Shown here piece after piece: positions 1 through 9,192 of a stretch of DNA of 42,010 nucleotides; within the stretch, counting starts at the first letter, position 1; each line of letters begins with the position of its first letter. The position numbers and the translations under genes are program-made. The DNA is from a virus. Below the pieces are notes generated by a model. It made no database searches. It worked only from the letters and a program-made list of their open reading frames with translations, and was not told the DNA's origin. Location: IMG/VR virus record IMGVR_UViG_3300024346_000160, positions 1-42,010 of that record, one strand, 5' to 3'.

Positions 1-181
1 CCCGGATAGTGTCAAAAAGAATATGACTGTAAGCCGTTGTCCTATCTTTAATCCACACCAAGTCAGGTTGGAACGACACCGTGTTTACAGCATTACTAAT
101 CGTCTGCGTTGACCCATTACCCGTATACGTCGTAGCAGCCATCGCCACTCGTCCATCCGGTACTGCAAATGTAGTTGCCAT
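1..181 (-). CDS. tail fibre-like protein, N-terminal fragment (runs off the window)
   Basis: The first 60 codons of a gene that continues past the left edge. It starts at an ATG (bases 179-181) 12 bases beyond the stop of the large LamG fibre gene, with GGAG a few bases ahead of the start (GGAGCAATCATG). The N-terminus reads MATTFAVPDGRVAMAATTYT and is followed by FQPDLVWIKDRTTAYSHILF. The pattern F-x-PDLVWIK-x-R followed by H-x-LFD is a signature of a fibre/appendage family common in aquatic phages that precedes concanavalin-like domains. It is the last gene seen in the tail-fibre region and probably encodes another distal fibre or adhesin subunit. Function is inferred from family and position; the body of the protein is outside the window. 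Confidence 0.7.
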   Translation of the reverse strand, partial: MATTFAVPDGRVAMAATTYTGNGSTQTISNAVNTVSFQPDLVWIKDRTTAYSHILFDTIR

Positions 182-193
182 GATTGCTCCTTA

Positions 194-2785
194 TTAGATG
201 TTGTACGTGTTGAGTGGGAGGAAACCGGTGGGGGCGGTGTAGGTGAAGGGGCGTTGACCAAAGTTAGCACTGCCTACACTATTTTCAAACACAACTGCAC
301 GAGGGAAATAAGTACCCGCAGTTCCTACCGTAGTGTACGTTGGCGTTGTGCCTGTAGATGGATTGCCACCGCCTGACCAAGAACCTTTTGCCCCCAACCA
401 TAACTTGCCAGTAGCTGCATCATAAGCAACCTTCATAGTGTCACCGCTATTAGAACCCCCCAGCCCAGCAGGATCATATGCCCCTGAAGTGGGAGTAGAT
501 ATGCTGTAGTTAGAAAACCCTAAACTATCAGTAGCGTCTATACTGTACAACCCATCGCTACCGCTAATGCCTATTTTAATATTGTCGTACTGAGTTGAAT
601 TTAGAGAATAAGTTGCTAAAGTGTTAATGTATGCTTCAAAGTACCATTTGCCAGTAGCTGGCATTTGAATTGTTGCATTAGTATTAGCGTATGACGTAGC
701 GTTTGCCGTGTATGTCAAATTAGCATTACTAAGAACCATTGCGCTTGTTTTAGTCAACGGATTTAACACAGCATAGTTTGCCACCGTAGCCGAAGTCAGT
801 GTCGGCACATCAGTCAGTGAGTCGTATGTGGACCCGGCTGTGAGGCTGATGTTGTTGGGTGTCCAGTTGTTACCGTTGCTGCTGGAGTCTGCTGTAAGGA
901 CCGTGGTAGTAACAAGGAATGGGGACTGGACAGATGTAACCACCGTGCCGGTGTTGGTGATGGTGAAGGCGTTGGTGCTGTTGTCTACGATGGTGGCGTT
1001 CTGTAGGGTCAACAGGGATGTGTTGGTGATAGCAGTCAGTGCGGCAGTGGGCGGAACAAAGTTGGCGGTATAGACCGCTGTGCCCTTGACTACCCGGAGA
1101 TTAGATATGTACCCAGGGAAATAGCTGCTAGCATTCTGAGCGCCAATGAAAACCGCAGACAATGTAGAAGCTACTAAACTGTAACCCGTAGTTGTCCCTG
1201 TTAACGATTGAGAAACACCATTAAAGTAAATAGTAAGCGTTCCAGAGTTAAACACAACCGCAACATGGGTCCATGTATTAAGAGAAATTGCGGTTGTAGT
1301 ATTTGCGTTTGCGCCAGCAACAAACACGGTATTGGTAGTGCCAAATATTCCAACGTCAAAAGAATTGGTGTTGGAACCGTTCGTTACAATCCGCTTGTTT
1401 CCTGTGGCTGAGGTTAAGTATATCCAAGCCTCAGTAGTTGATGTTGCGCCAAGTGTAAACGCAGTGTCATTGGGGACGGTAAGATATTGCGTTGACCCAT
1501 TAAACAATCCAGCATAAGACGTTGCAGTGCCACCAGAGAACGGCAAATAGAACCCATTGGTCCCGTATGTCCCGGTGTAGGCTTTGGGTAGCCACTGGTT
1601 GTAGATGCTGGATGCGCCAAAGCTCGTGGGGGCTAGGGCTTGACCGTCTACGAAGTTGATCTCGGCTTGCTCACCATCAAATAACGCCCAAAGGCCAGCA
1701 GTCTGAGAGCCGCTAATGTCGTGTTCATATCCTGACGCATTAAAATTGCTTGCGTCGCTTGATCCTGAATTTGCCAACCACGCAACTGATACACCATTAA
1801 CGTAAAGCAAGTTTCTGTTTGCGGCAGTTGCATTGTCAGAGTCAAACACAAACATTATGTGATACCAAGCGGATGGATCACGGTATACCGCAGTGGTATT
1901 AGTTCCTAGAAGATTAACCGCGCCAACTCTATTTTGCACAAATAGTTGGTCGCTTGTGTTAAATCTAAAGTCAAAATAATTACTACCATTTTGAAAACTA
2001 GAAAAAATAGTTTCATTAGCTCCCAATGCGCCGCGCTTAACCCACCCACTCCAAGTCCATTTCTTGTTGTTGGTAGGAGTCCCAAACGTCCTGTTCAGGT
2101 ACGCACTCGCAGAAGACCGGAAGCGCAGGGATTTGTTCAGGAGATAAGCAACTGTTAAACTAAATGTAATTGCTTGTGCTAAGTTTTGATTCTGAGCATC
2201 CTTAACATCTACAGTAAAATTGTATACTGTGTTAACTGAAGGCACTGGACTAATGGTACCACTTAATAAACCACTACTACTTAAAGTAACACCAGGAGGT
2301 AAACTACCACTAGCTAGAGTATATACTAAAGTTGCATCACCTGTGGCTACTAACTGTGTATTGACAGTTAAATTAGCAGTAGCAATAGTCGTCGTGCTCC
2401 AGACTGGGAAGCCTGATATAACCAAGCCAGCTGCCCAAATAGCACCTACTGCAGCGGTATTGAATACTATTAAAGAATATGTACCCACGGTTAACGTGGG
2501 TACAATTATCCTTAATTCGAGTGAGCTGGTAACTGTAGGTGTAATCAATACACCATTAAGATATACTGTAGCTGTAGATAAAAAGCCAGTACCTTTTATT
2601 TTAAGATAACCGCCACTAGTTCCAACTGCTGTATCATCAAGTTCATTGTAACCACTATCACAAACTACTATACTAGTGATAACCAGAGCAGTAGAGTTCT
2701 GTGTACGCTCATTTACAGTCCATACACCGGGTGTATTAACTATAGGCGCTACAGAAGATGTTAATTTTCTTGTAAATTTGGACAT
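194..2785 (-). CDS. large tail fibre/adhesin with Ig-like, two LamG and SPRY-like domains
   Basis: An 863-aa virion protein, probably a distal fibre that binds the cell surface. Domains in order: a short N-terminal part (1-50); an IPT/TIG-like Ig fold (about 55-125, GGYLKIKGTGF); a putative-Ig/cadherin-like fold (about 130-212, SGSLPPGVTLSS); a first concanavalin/LamG domain (about 215-420, WTWSGWVKRG, AWYHIMFVFD, DGQALAPTSFG); a second LamG domain (about 421-629, YLTVPNDTAFTLG, WTHVAVVF, GYISNLRVVKGTAVY); then a SPRY-like domain (about 680-863, GKWYFEAYI, IKIGISG). The phrase that normally joins the first LamG to the SPRY part (YLPFSGG ... ADSSSNGNNWTPNNIS) is split by the second LamG. The start overlaps the upstream stop as TAATG, so translation is coupled. 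Receptor binding is inferred. Confidence 0.85.
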   Translation of the reverse strand: MSKFTRKLTSSVAPIVNTPGVWTVNERTQNSTALVITSIVVCDSGYNELDDTAVGTSGGYLKIKGTGFLSTATVYLNGVLITPTVTSSLELRIIVPTLTVGTYSLIVFNTAAVGAIWAAGLVISGFPVWSTTTIATANLTVNTQLVATGDATLVYTLASGSLPPGVTLSSSGLLSGTISPVPSVNTVYNFTVDVKDAQNQNLAQAITFSLTVAYLLNKSLRFRSSASAYLNRTFGTPTNNKKWTWSGWVKRGALGANETIFSSFQNGSNYFDFRFNTSDQLFVQNRVGAVNLLGTNTTAVYRDPSAWYHIMFVFDSDNATAANRNLLYVNGVSVAWLANSGSSDASNFNASGYEHDISGSQTAGLWALFDGEQAEINFVDGQALAPTSFGASSIYNQWLPKAYTGTYGTNGFYLPFSGGTATSYAGLFNGSTQYLTVPNDTAFTLGATSTTEAWIYLTSATGNKRIVTNGSNTNSFDVGIFGTTNTVFVAGANANTTTAISLNTWTHVAVVFNSGTLTIYFNGVSQSLTGTTTGYSLVASTLSAVFIGAQNASSYFPGYISNLRVVKGTAVYTANFVPPTAALTAITNTSLLTLQNATIVDNSTNAFTITNTGTVVTSVQSPFLVTTTVLTADSSSNGNNWTPNNISLTAGSTYDSLTDVPTLTSATVANYAVLNPLTKTSAMVLSNANLTYTANATSYANTNATIQMPATGKWYFEAYINTLATYSLNSTQYDNIKIGISGSDGLYSIDATDSLGFSNYSISTPTSGAYDPAGLGGSNSGDTMKVAYDAATGKLWLGAKGSWSGGGNPSTGTTPTYTTVGTAGTYFPRAVVFENSVGSANFGQRPFTYTAPTGFLPLNTYNI

Positions 2786-3156
2786 TAACTAATCGTTTCA
2801 TAACTAGTTATGTATTCAATTGAACTGCTGATACTGCTTGTAACTACAAGGCTCTTATCCTCCGTTAAGTATACAAAGTTACCCTTATCAACTAGTTGTA
2901 ATGAACTATTTGCAGGTATTGAAATTTGATAAGCTAATCTATAAGCTGTACCAGCACCTGCCGCACTACTTGTAACTGAAACTGTCGTGGTAGCTGAGCT
3001 TCCTGTTACATTAGTGCAAGTTAATGAATTAATTTTAATTACTGAAGCAGAAGATGCTGCATTAGATACTACTACGTTGGCAGTTGTATTGGCAGGTGCT
3101 GCAACTGCTAGACCTGCTATGATCGTAGTGACGTTTACTATGTTTGGCGCTGCCAT
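2785..3156 (-). CDS. small conserved virion protein
   Basis: A 123-aa protein rich in Ala, Ser, Thr and Val, with no membrane segment. It ends KSLVVTSSISSSIEYITSYE, matching a pattern (LxVxASxxxxxExxxSYExIS) seen in small structural proteins of aquatic T4-like phages. It lies between two fibre genes: its ATG is one base downstream of the preceding fibre's stop and its own stop overlaps the LamG fibre start (TAATG). A role as a small decoration or fibre-associated protein is a guess from position and composition. Confidence 0.7.
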   Translation of the reverse strand: MAAPNIVNVTTIIAGLAVAAPANTTANVVVSNAASSASVIKINSLTCTNVTGSSATTTVSVTSSAAGAGTAYRLAYQISIPANSSLQLVDKGNFVYLTEDKSLVVTSSISSSIEYITSYETIS

Positions 3157-3157
3157 C

Positions 3158-4225
3158 TTAACCTCCGAATATCATCGCCATAGCAATGATTTTACCAACG
3201 CCTACGGCGGGACCTGTTGGACCAATTGGGCCCTGAGGACCTATGTTGCTTGTGACCTGCCACGTTGAACCATCATAGATCAACTGTACCATCAAGCCCT
3301 TAACATCAAGAACTAAATTAGATGCCAATCCTTCGATCGTGGATCCATTGCGCGCAACGGTCAGGTTGTATGTAAACCAGTCGCCAGCGTCCATGAAGTA
3401 GACATAGTCGCCTGCAGCAGGAGTAGCGGGTAGCGTGACAGTGAATGCACCGCCCGCTATAGTGTCTGTTACATACTGCTTCTTAGTAGTTGCAGTAACT
3501 GCAGCAGTAATCTTTGTCCAGGCGCCACCACCAGTAGCGGCGCTAGCCTGAGTCGTACCATCAGGAAACTTAAAACCTGTTGCGGTTGATTCTATCTGTC
3601 CAGCAACAACTAGTTTGCTGCCATCGAACGTCATGTTCGCCGAACCAGCGAAGCTACCCGAGGAGTTAAACTGTACTTGGGTGTTAGATCCACCCGCGGA
3701 AGTAGTGACCGTGGTCCACGTCGGTGTGCCCGCCCCGGCTGATGTTAGTACTTGTCCAGCAGTGCCAACACCTGTGAACGCGTAGGCAGTACCAGTGCCA
3801 TAGGGAACGGCACCTGCTGTAGGAGTTGCTAATGCATTAGTACCGCCAAAGGCGATAGGTAGTTTACCAGTGACAGAAATTGCACCATCAAGAGGTAAGT
3901 AACGAGCATTGGTGAGATCGATGAATGCAGGTACACCAAGACTAGGCGCAACCAGTGTTGGGCTATTAGATAATACTACACCACCAGTACCAGTCGCGGC
4001 TGTGTTACTACCAGTACCACCATTAGCTACAGGAAGTATGCCAGTTACACCAGTCGTCAGAGGCAGTCCGGTTAGTAACGCGGCCGAGCCATTCGTCTCT
4101 AACTTATAAAAGTCTAGTGACTTAAAGTTAGCATCTACTTCTGTGTTTAGGAGCGAAGAACCCTTAGCAGTCGTAGAGGCTGGTATTGTCGGTGAAGTTG
4201 ATACCCTGTAGGTGATGAATGCCAT
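3158..4225 (-). CDS. NGGTG-type tail fibre with collagen-like C-terminus
   Basis: A 355-aa tail-fibre protein. The N-terminus (MAFITYRVSTSP, then LLNTEVDANFKSLDFYKLE) is shared with the 449-aa fibre at 5781-7130, so the two are paralogues probably attaching to the same site. Residues about 60-130 carry the ANGGTGSNTAATGTGG motif and TLVAPSLGVP, typical of beta-structured phage fibre shafts. Near the C-terminus is a short collagen-like Gly-X-Y stretch (GPQGPIGPTGP) before GKIIAMAMIFGG, an ending common in aquatic phage fibres. A T4-type late promoter (TATAAATA, minus strand) lies 65 bases ahead of the start, so it can be transcribed apart from the genes upstream. Confidence 0.8.
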   Translation of the reverse strand: MAFITYRVSTSPTIPASTTAKGSSLLNTEVDANFKSLDFYKLETNGSAALLTGLPLTTGVTGILPVANGGTGSNTAATGTGGVVLSNSPTLVAPSLGVPAFIDLTNARYLPLDGAISVTGKLPIAFGGTNALATPTAGAVPYGTGTAYAFTGVGTAGQVLTSAGAGTPTWTTVTTSAGGSNTQVQFNSSGSFAGSANMTFDGSKLVVAGQIESTATGFKFPDGTTQASAATGGGAWTKITAAVTATTKKQYVTDTIAGGAFTVTLPATPAAGDYVYFMDAGDWFTYNLTVARNGSTIEGLASNLVLDVKGLMVQLIYDGSTWQVTSNIGPQGPIGPTGPAVGVGKIIAMAMIFGG

Positions 4226-4289
4226 GTATTACCTATGTGTGAAGACTGTATGTCCATCATGACCACCTGCATGGGCCGCCCTGTATTCT

Positions 4290-4297
4290 TATTTATA
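4290..4297 (-). promoter_or_regulatory. T4-type late promoter (TATAAATA)
   Basis: On the minus strand these bases read TATAAATA, an exact match to the T4 late promoter core recognised by the gp55 sigma factor. It sits in the 83-base gap between the assembly-chaperone gene and the fibre gene starting at 4225, 65 bases ahead of that start. The motif match is exact and the location is intergenic; use as a promoter is inferred. Confidence 0.6.
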
Positions 4298-4308
4298 GGA
4301 CCCTGGTG

Positions 4309-4794
4309 TTAAGTTGGAGCAACTAACGTAGGCCAGGTAATATCCCATGGATACCCCTCCTGTTTAGTCACATCACGAAGCGCTTGGCGATATGTAGCCC
4401 AACCTTCTTTGACTGCGGCATCAATTGTTACGTCAGACATCTGAGTCCAATCACTTGCCGCAAGCATCGCGTCACGTTGTGCTTTAACTTCAGTTACCTT
4501 AGCATCATAAGCAGCTTTCTTCTCATCATTATTCATAGCTACTTCAATCCATGTCTGAGTGGCGCTCTTATCGGCGTTTAAGACTGGTGTTTCTACGAAC
4601 TTAAAATATTTTTTAGCAGTTGACGCGTCAGGACACGATGATAATTCATATGTTGTTACACCAAAGTCATTAAATAAAGTTTGTGGATTAGGAGGCAATC
4701 CAAATGCAATATGAGGATGTGAACGTCGAAAGTCATCAAAGTTAATCTTGTTCTTTGTTGGTAGGTTGTTTTCGATTTCAATAAGAGTCATCAT
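4309..4794 (-). CDS. tail fibre assembly chaperone (Phage_tail_APC-like)
   Basis: A 161-aa protein. The C-terminal 60 residues carry the signature of phage tail-fibre assembly proteins: RDAMLAASDWTQMSDV, then W-ATYRQALRDVTKQEGYPW and a final W-P. In known phages such proteins help fold or attach the distal fibre and are encoded beside it. The N-terminal half (residues 1-90) is not recognised and may bind the specific fibre. It is preceded by a good Shine-Dalgarno (AAGGA, 6 bases before ATG) and lies between two fibre genes, which fits the role. Confidence 0.8.
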   Translation of the reverse strand: MMTLIEIENNLPTKNKINFDDFRRSHPHIAFGLPPNPQTLFNDFGVTTYELSSCPDASTAKKYFKFVETPVLNADKSATQTWIEVAMNNDEKKAAYDAKVTEVKAQRDAMLAASDWTQMSDVTIDAAVKEGWATYRQALRDVTKQEGYPWDITWPTLVAPT

Positions 4795-4800
4795 TTTTCC

Positions 4801-5775
4801 TTATGCTATAACCATGTTAGCTGTGAGTGTTACACTTCCATTGGAAGATATAGGAGTGACAGCTGTAGTGTAATAACTACCAACTTGAGTTAGTGTCACA
4901 CTTTGTAAATTGTAATACGTTGGTTGATATGCAGTCTCAGCTGATAGAGTAACTGAAATTGTAGTGCCACCATAAGACACCGTGATTGGACCAGGTGTAT
5001 TAGGAATCATCGTATAATTTGGCGATATAGTGTCAACAGTGATTGGATAACTATACACGAGTGGTGTTCTAGTAAAACTAACAGTAGCTAACTTATTAGC
5101 GTCATACCCTGTAGCATATATATCACCTCCTGTTGAATTATATAATCCATCCGCATTTATGAAAGTTGATGTTGCAGTATCTGTATATGGTCCTGGGTAT
5201 CCCGAAGTATTAATTTGATTTACAGATGTTACTACTCCATTAGTAAAAGTTACCATACATGTACCAATTGGAGCAGCACCAAATACACTAGAGTCTGGGA
5301 AGAAAATATATGGAAAAGGTCCGCTAGCAAGTGGTTGAGTTGAAGCAAATGGTGGGCCGCCCCTTCTATATTCACCACCTCTAGTAATAGTAACACTTGC
5401 CAGCGCGCCACCACTGGTGGCAACAGTCTTAGTGCTAGCAGTGAAGCTACCTAGATTATAACCACCATATGTTATGCTACCAGAAGTAGTGTTTACAGTA
5501 GTGCCCATGATACCACCACCATACGTAGTGCTACCAAGTGATGAGTATTGAGTATCGGCGTAGTAATTGCCTGTATTATAGTAGTATCCATTAATCGTGG
5601 CATAATTAAAATAACCTGCAGCACCAGCAGCAGCAGCGGTTGCAAGACCTCCACCCGTGAAGTAAAGAGAAGGAACACTAGCTAATCCAGTAAAGTTACC
5701 GTTGATAGTAACAGATGACACTTTATATTTTGTAGTATTGCCGGTTATCGCCGACATCAACATCGTTTGATTCAT
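4801..5775 (-). CDS. unknown Gly/Ser/Thr/Tyr-rich fibre-region protein
   Basis: A 324-aa protein with no family I recognise. It is very rich in Gly, Ser, Thr and Tyr, poor in charged residues and has no signal peptide or clear membrane helix. Residues 60-130 contain tyrosine- and glycine-rich stretches (YNTGNYYADTQYSS, TYGGGIMG). The C-terminal part has alternating beta-type sequence (SYGGTTISVTLSAE, VTLTQVGSYYTTAV). It lies 5 bases after the stop of the 449-aa fibre and just before the assembly chaperone, so a receptor-binding tip or second fibre subunit is likely. No strong Shine-Dalgarno is visible, which suggests translation coupled to the upstream gene. Confidence 0.7.
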   Translation of the reverse strand: MNQTMLMSAITGNTTKYKVSSVTINGNFTGLASVPSLYFTGGGLATAAAAGAAGYFNYATINGYYYNTGNYYADTQYSSLGSTTYGGGIMGTTVNTTSGSITYGGYNLGSFTASTKTVATSGGALASVTITRGGEYRRGGPPFASTQPLASGPFPYIFFPDSSVFGAAPIGTCMVTFTNGVVTSVNQINTSGYPGPYTDTATSTFINADGLYNSTGGDIYATGYDANKLATVSFTRTPLVYSYPITVDTISPNYTMIPNTPGPITVSYGGTTISVTLSAETAYQPTYYNLQSVTLTQVGSYYTTAVTPISSNGSVTLTANMVIA

Positions 5776-5780
5776 GTTAA

Positions 5781-7130
5781 TTAAACGTAGTTAGTTTGTG
5801 CAGAGGCGCGCCAAGTAGCCCCATTATCATGAGTTAAAAACGTAAATATATGTGTTTTGTTATTTGCAACCGTAGGTACAACACCGTTTGCCCAGTAAAT
5901 AGTTGCTGCACCACCGGTATTATTAAAATAAAGATTGCCAGTAGGATTATTAGCTGCATAAGTAGAGTTTAAGAATATCTCAAGCATAAACATATATGTT
6001 TTACTAGTTGGTACATTACTAAACGTGAAATTTACATTATTAGCATTAACACTAGTCCAAGTCCAAGTCCCATAGAAGTAGTTACCAAGTGAACAATCAA
6101 GTGCAACATTGTTTGCGCTAGCTCCTGATGTATTCAGGGTCACGATGTTCATTGTTTGAGCACCAGTTACAAACAATCCACCAGTAACACCTCCTACTGC
6201 AAGATTACCAGCGACAGTCACTTTACCATCATTGCCAATTCGCATACGTTCAATAGCTGCGGTACTACCATTTAGTGCAGTATTAAATACTATTCTAGAA
6301 CCATGTACACCTACTGCATAATTTTGATCAGCTACTAATAATATTTCAGCAGATGATGCAGTAGCATAAGCCGTACCATTATGTGATTGAGAACCAATAC
6401 CACCTATGATATCGTTTAGTAATATAGCACCACCACTAGAAGGTGATGCCATAGTACTATTAGTGCGCTTAAATATCAACTTTGGTCCTGCAGTTGCAGC
6501 GCCGCCATATGATGATAGCACAATTTGTGCTTCATTAGCATCAATACCGTGTGCGTCTACAATAGTGCCTGTAAGTACTGCAGGGGGAGACGCAGAAGTG
6601 TTTGAGTTAACTAATAAACTATTTGAAGCAGTTAAGAATTTTAGTCTATCACCTGTGGCAATAGTAGTCGTAGTAGAAGCATAGGGTATACCACCAGCAG
6701 TAAGTACATTTAATCCAGTACCACCATTAGCAACTGTTAATTGACCTGTTACGCCAGTAGATCCTAATGGTAGTCCTGTTGCGTTAACTAATGATATAGT
6801 AGGAGTGCCAGTGCAATTATTAAGGATACCTTGACTAGGAGTACCAAGCTGTGGAGTTACGAGTATAGGACTCGTCGATAGTACCAAAGTCCCAGTACCA
6901 GTAGCGGCAGTGGAACTACCAGTACCACCATTGACAACAGCTAAGACGCCTGCAGCATTTCCCATAGGGATCGCTGTTAATGTTGCAGCTGAACCAGTAA
7001 TTTCTACTTTACCAAGATCTAGCGACTTAAAGTTTGCATCAATTTCTGCATTAGATAAAGGTGTGGCTTTAATTGAATTTGAGCCAGGACCTGAGGCAGG
7101 GTTAGATGCTCTATATGTGATGAATGCCAT
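5781..7130 (-). CDS. NGGTG-type tail fibre
   Basis: A 449-aa fibre protein paralogous to the one at 3158-4225. The two share MAFITYR, the N/AEIDANFKSLD block and a long NGGTGSSTAATGTGTLVLS region. A second NGGTG motif (TVANGGTGLNVL) follows at about residue 130. The middle (about 180-320) has alternating short beta segments ending in IERMRIGNDGKVTVAGNLAV, a phrase often found just ahead of fibre C-terminal domains, but no S74 chaperone-protease domain follows. Residues 340-449 form a separate beta-rich end domain. A late-promoter-like CATAAATA stands 29 bases ahead of the start. Confidence 0.8.
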   Translation of the reverse strand: MAFITYRASNPASGPGSNSIKATPLSNAEIDANFKSLDLGKVEITGSAATLTAIPMGNAAGVLAVVNGGTGSSTAATGTGTLVLSTSPILVTPQLGTPSQGILNNCTGTPTISLVNATGLPLGSTGVTGQLTVANGGTGLNVLTAGGIPYASTTTTIATGDRLKFLTASNSLLVNSNTSASPPAVLTGTIVDAHGIDANEAQIVLSSYGGAATAGPKLIFKRTNSTMASPSSGGAILLNDIIGGIGSQSHNGTAYATASSAEILLVADQNYAVGVHGSRIVFNTALNGSTAAIERMRIGNDGKVTVAGNLAVGGVTGGLFVTGAQTMNIVTLNTSGASANNVALDCSLGNYFYGTWTWTSVNANNVNFTFSNVPTSKTYMFMLEIFLNSTYAANNPTGNLYFNNTGGAATIYWANGVVPTVANNKTHIFTFLTHDNGATWRASAQTNYV

Positions 7131-7158
7131 AGTTTACCTATAAGTTATTCTACAAATG

Positions 7159-7166
7159 TATTTATG
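7159..7166 (-). promoter_or_regulatory. late-promoter-like motif (CATAAATA)
   Basis: The minus strand reads CATAAATA, one base off the T4 late core TATAAATA. It sits in the 37-base gap ahead of the 449-aa fibre gene, ending 29 bases before its ATG, the usual distance for a late promoter. Use is inferred. Confidence 0.5.
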
Positions 7167-7167
7167 G

Positions 7168-7404
7168 TTAAACGCAGGATTGACGTTGAATCATAGACAT
7201 TAACATGTTCTTTATTTCGTTTATATCATTCTTAACAAGATTGATTTCATCCTGTTGTTGTTGAAGCATCATGGCATTACTTTGAGCATAGGCTTTTCTA
7301 TTCCTATACTCTGTTATCTTAGACTCATCAGTTTGAAGCACAGCATGTGTCATAGTATCACGTGCCATGCTATCAACTGAATCGATTTTAATGAGATTAT
7401 GCAT
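7168..7404 (-). CDS. small coiled-coil protein of the baseplate/fibre region
   Basis: A 78-aa protein. Its second half (QQQQDEINLVKNDINEIKN, then MLMSMIQRQ) has a heptad pattern typical of a coiled coil. Its start overlaps the end of the 589-aa virion gene by 8 bases. Small coiled-coil proteins sit in the same place, just before the fibres, in related aquatic T4-like phages. A role as a virion assembly factor or fibre connector is possible but unproven. Confidence 0.65.
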   Translation of the reverse strand: MHNLIKIDSVDSMARDTMTHAVLQTDESKITEYRNRKAYAQSNAMMLQQQQDEINLVKNDINEIKNMLMSMIQRQSCV

Positions 7405-9166
7405 ATGCGATTATTCTTAAATCTTTAATACGTGGCACCATTGCAGTATTAGAAGACTTCATCACAAGTTTTACCTTCACTACGTCAAATGCTGCTAAGT
7501 TTTCTATCAAGTATTCAGCTTGACTAAAATCTAATCCATTTGTTGTTTTAACATAAGACGTCTTAGCTGTTGCTAATGTATATCCCTTAGTATTAAAATC
7601 AATGACGGCTCCGCCGCCTGCGACTTTATAATATACATTCACCGCAGCCGCAACTGGAACATTTGCATTAAATAATATACGCAAATTACTAGCTGAACTA
7701 TTTAGGTTAACTTGCTTACTAACATATTTAGCAGCTGCGGTACCACCTGTTGCAGCAGTCTCACCATCACTAAGATTCTCAATAGAATTAGTAACCAAGG
7801 TTGCTGAACATCGACTTAAGTCAATCACTGGTGATAAATTACTACTAGTACTATTTAATGAAACAACTGTTGTAAATCCACCAGTATTAGCAGTTAATGT
7901 AGACCTTGAGGACATATAAATGTTCTCGTCTAATTGCACTGCATTACCAGCATATGTAGCGCTTACAGATGTACCTGCAGGAGTTATATTTGAAACACTT
8001 ATTTGAGCTAGATCATAACCAACATTAACTGCAACATTTTGATTAACTAATGTTATTGCTGCTGTGTTTGTGTCAAATACTGCGCGATTAAGTTGGAATT
8101 TTAAGTCTTGTGTTTGATCCGCGGTCCATGTAGAAGCATTTTGTGATTTGAATAAAACACCAGCGTATGGTTGTGATGTTATTAAACCTGATGTTGTCCC
8201 ATCAGTCTTAGCTACTTCAAATTCACCAATCTGCGCAACCCAAGTTTTATATTTAGAAGAATCAGAGAATACACAGAGCGCATATTCATTTCCATCCAAT
8301 AGATAAACCGGTGACTTAAACTTAAAGTTAGTCGCTTTCTGACCATGAAACTCATCAATGGTAACACTACTTGATTGTAATACAACAGTACTAAATGGTA
8401 AGATCTTTTGTCCAGGATACCCATTAATAACTTCGCGAATTTCTATACGCACTGGTAAGACACTATCTTTTGTTGCAAAATATAAATCAACGTCTGTTAC
8501 AAAAACACCACCATGAACATTAACAAGAAATGTTTGAGCTAATGGATCATACCAATTAACTCTACCTGCACTACTTGATTGTAATGTGCTAATCGTGTTG
8601 TCCAGCGTAACAGTGTCAGTTACTATTTTTGCAGTACGTGTAGACAATACTGTCTGCTGCATTTTATTAATTGTGCCTCTAGCAGTGTATGCTGCGGTAC
8701 CTGAAGTCTTTTCAGCAGATACATCGTTGGTAGAAGTATCACTGAATTTTAATTCTCGAGTTCCTGTTCTAAAACTCGTTGATGAATTATTTGGAATATT
8801 AAATGTGCCAAATAATCTACCAGTATTAGTAGTCTTTAATTCTGTTGGAGTTTGAAATGAAGCCAAATTACCAGTTAATAATTTAACTTCAGCAGGAACA
8901 GCAATACCAGTTGCCAAAGTCTGTTCAGCTTTTAATGTATAACTATTACCCGTGATACTGGTGCCAACTGTTACAGCGGTATCATAACCAAGTGCGCCGC
9001 CTTTAATGTTATCTATGTATAGATAATCATTACCCTCATATGAATCTTGTCCAATGACTATGCAAGTAACTCCAGTTGGAGTAGGAGAAGCACCATTTAC
9101 TGAAACATATTCAGTAAGTACTTCGCCATACGCATATACACCTACTGGGTCAATGGTATTTGCCAT
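7397..9166 (-). CDS. large virion structural protein (baseplate/fibre connector)
   Basis: A 589-aa protein. Residues about 205-345 contain WYDPLAQTFLVN, GGVFVTDVDLYFATKD and YPGQKILPFSTV, then PVYLLDGNEYALCVFSD. In aquatic T4-like phages this block is found in the large DUF4815-type baseplate/fibre proteins. Here it is in a separate gene directly downstream of the DUF4815 gene, so the two may be parts of one assembly, or the product of a gene split. The C-terminus (about 440-589) is beta-rich and ends VKLVMKSSNTAMVPRIKDLR. The start has AAGGA 9 bases upstream. Exact position in the virion is not known from sequence. Confidence 0.75.
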   Translation of the reverse strand: MANTIDPVGVYAYGEVLTEYVSVNGASPTPTGVTCIVIGQDSYEGNDYLYIDNIKGGALGYDTAVTVGTSITGNSYTLKAEQTLATGIAVPAEVKLLTGNLASFQTPTELKTTNTGRLFGTFNIPNNSSTSFRTGTRELKFSDTSTNDVSAEKTSGTAAYTARGTINKMQQTVLSTRTAKIVTDTVTLDNTISTLQSSSAGRVNWYDPLAQTFLVNVHGGVFVTDVDLYFATKDSVLPVRIEIREVINGYPGQKILPFSTVVLQSSSVTIDEFHGQKATNFKFKSPVYLLDGNEYALCVFSDSSKYKTWVAQIGEFEVAKTDGTTSGLITSQPYAGVLFKSQNASTWTADQTQDLKFQLNRAVFDTNTAAITLVNQNVAVNVGYDLAQISVSNITPAGTSVSATYAGNAVQLDENIYMSSRSTLTANTGGFTTVVSLNSTSSNLSPVIDLSRCSATLVTNSIENLSDGETAATGGTAAAKYVSKQVNLNSSASNLRILFNANVPVAAAVNVYYKVAGGGAVIDFNTKGYTLATAKTSYVKTTNGLDFSQAEYLIENLAAFDVVKVKLVMKSSNTAMVPRIKDLRIIAYA

Positions 9167-9192
9167 CTACTATCCTTGAAATTTTTAATTAC

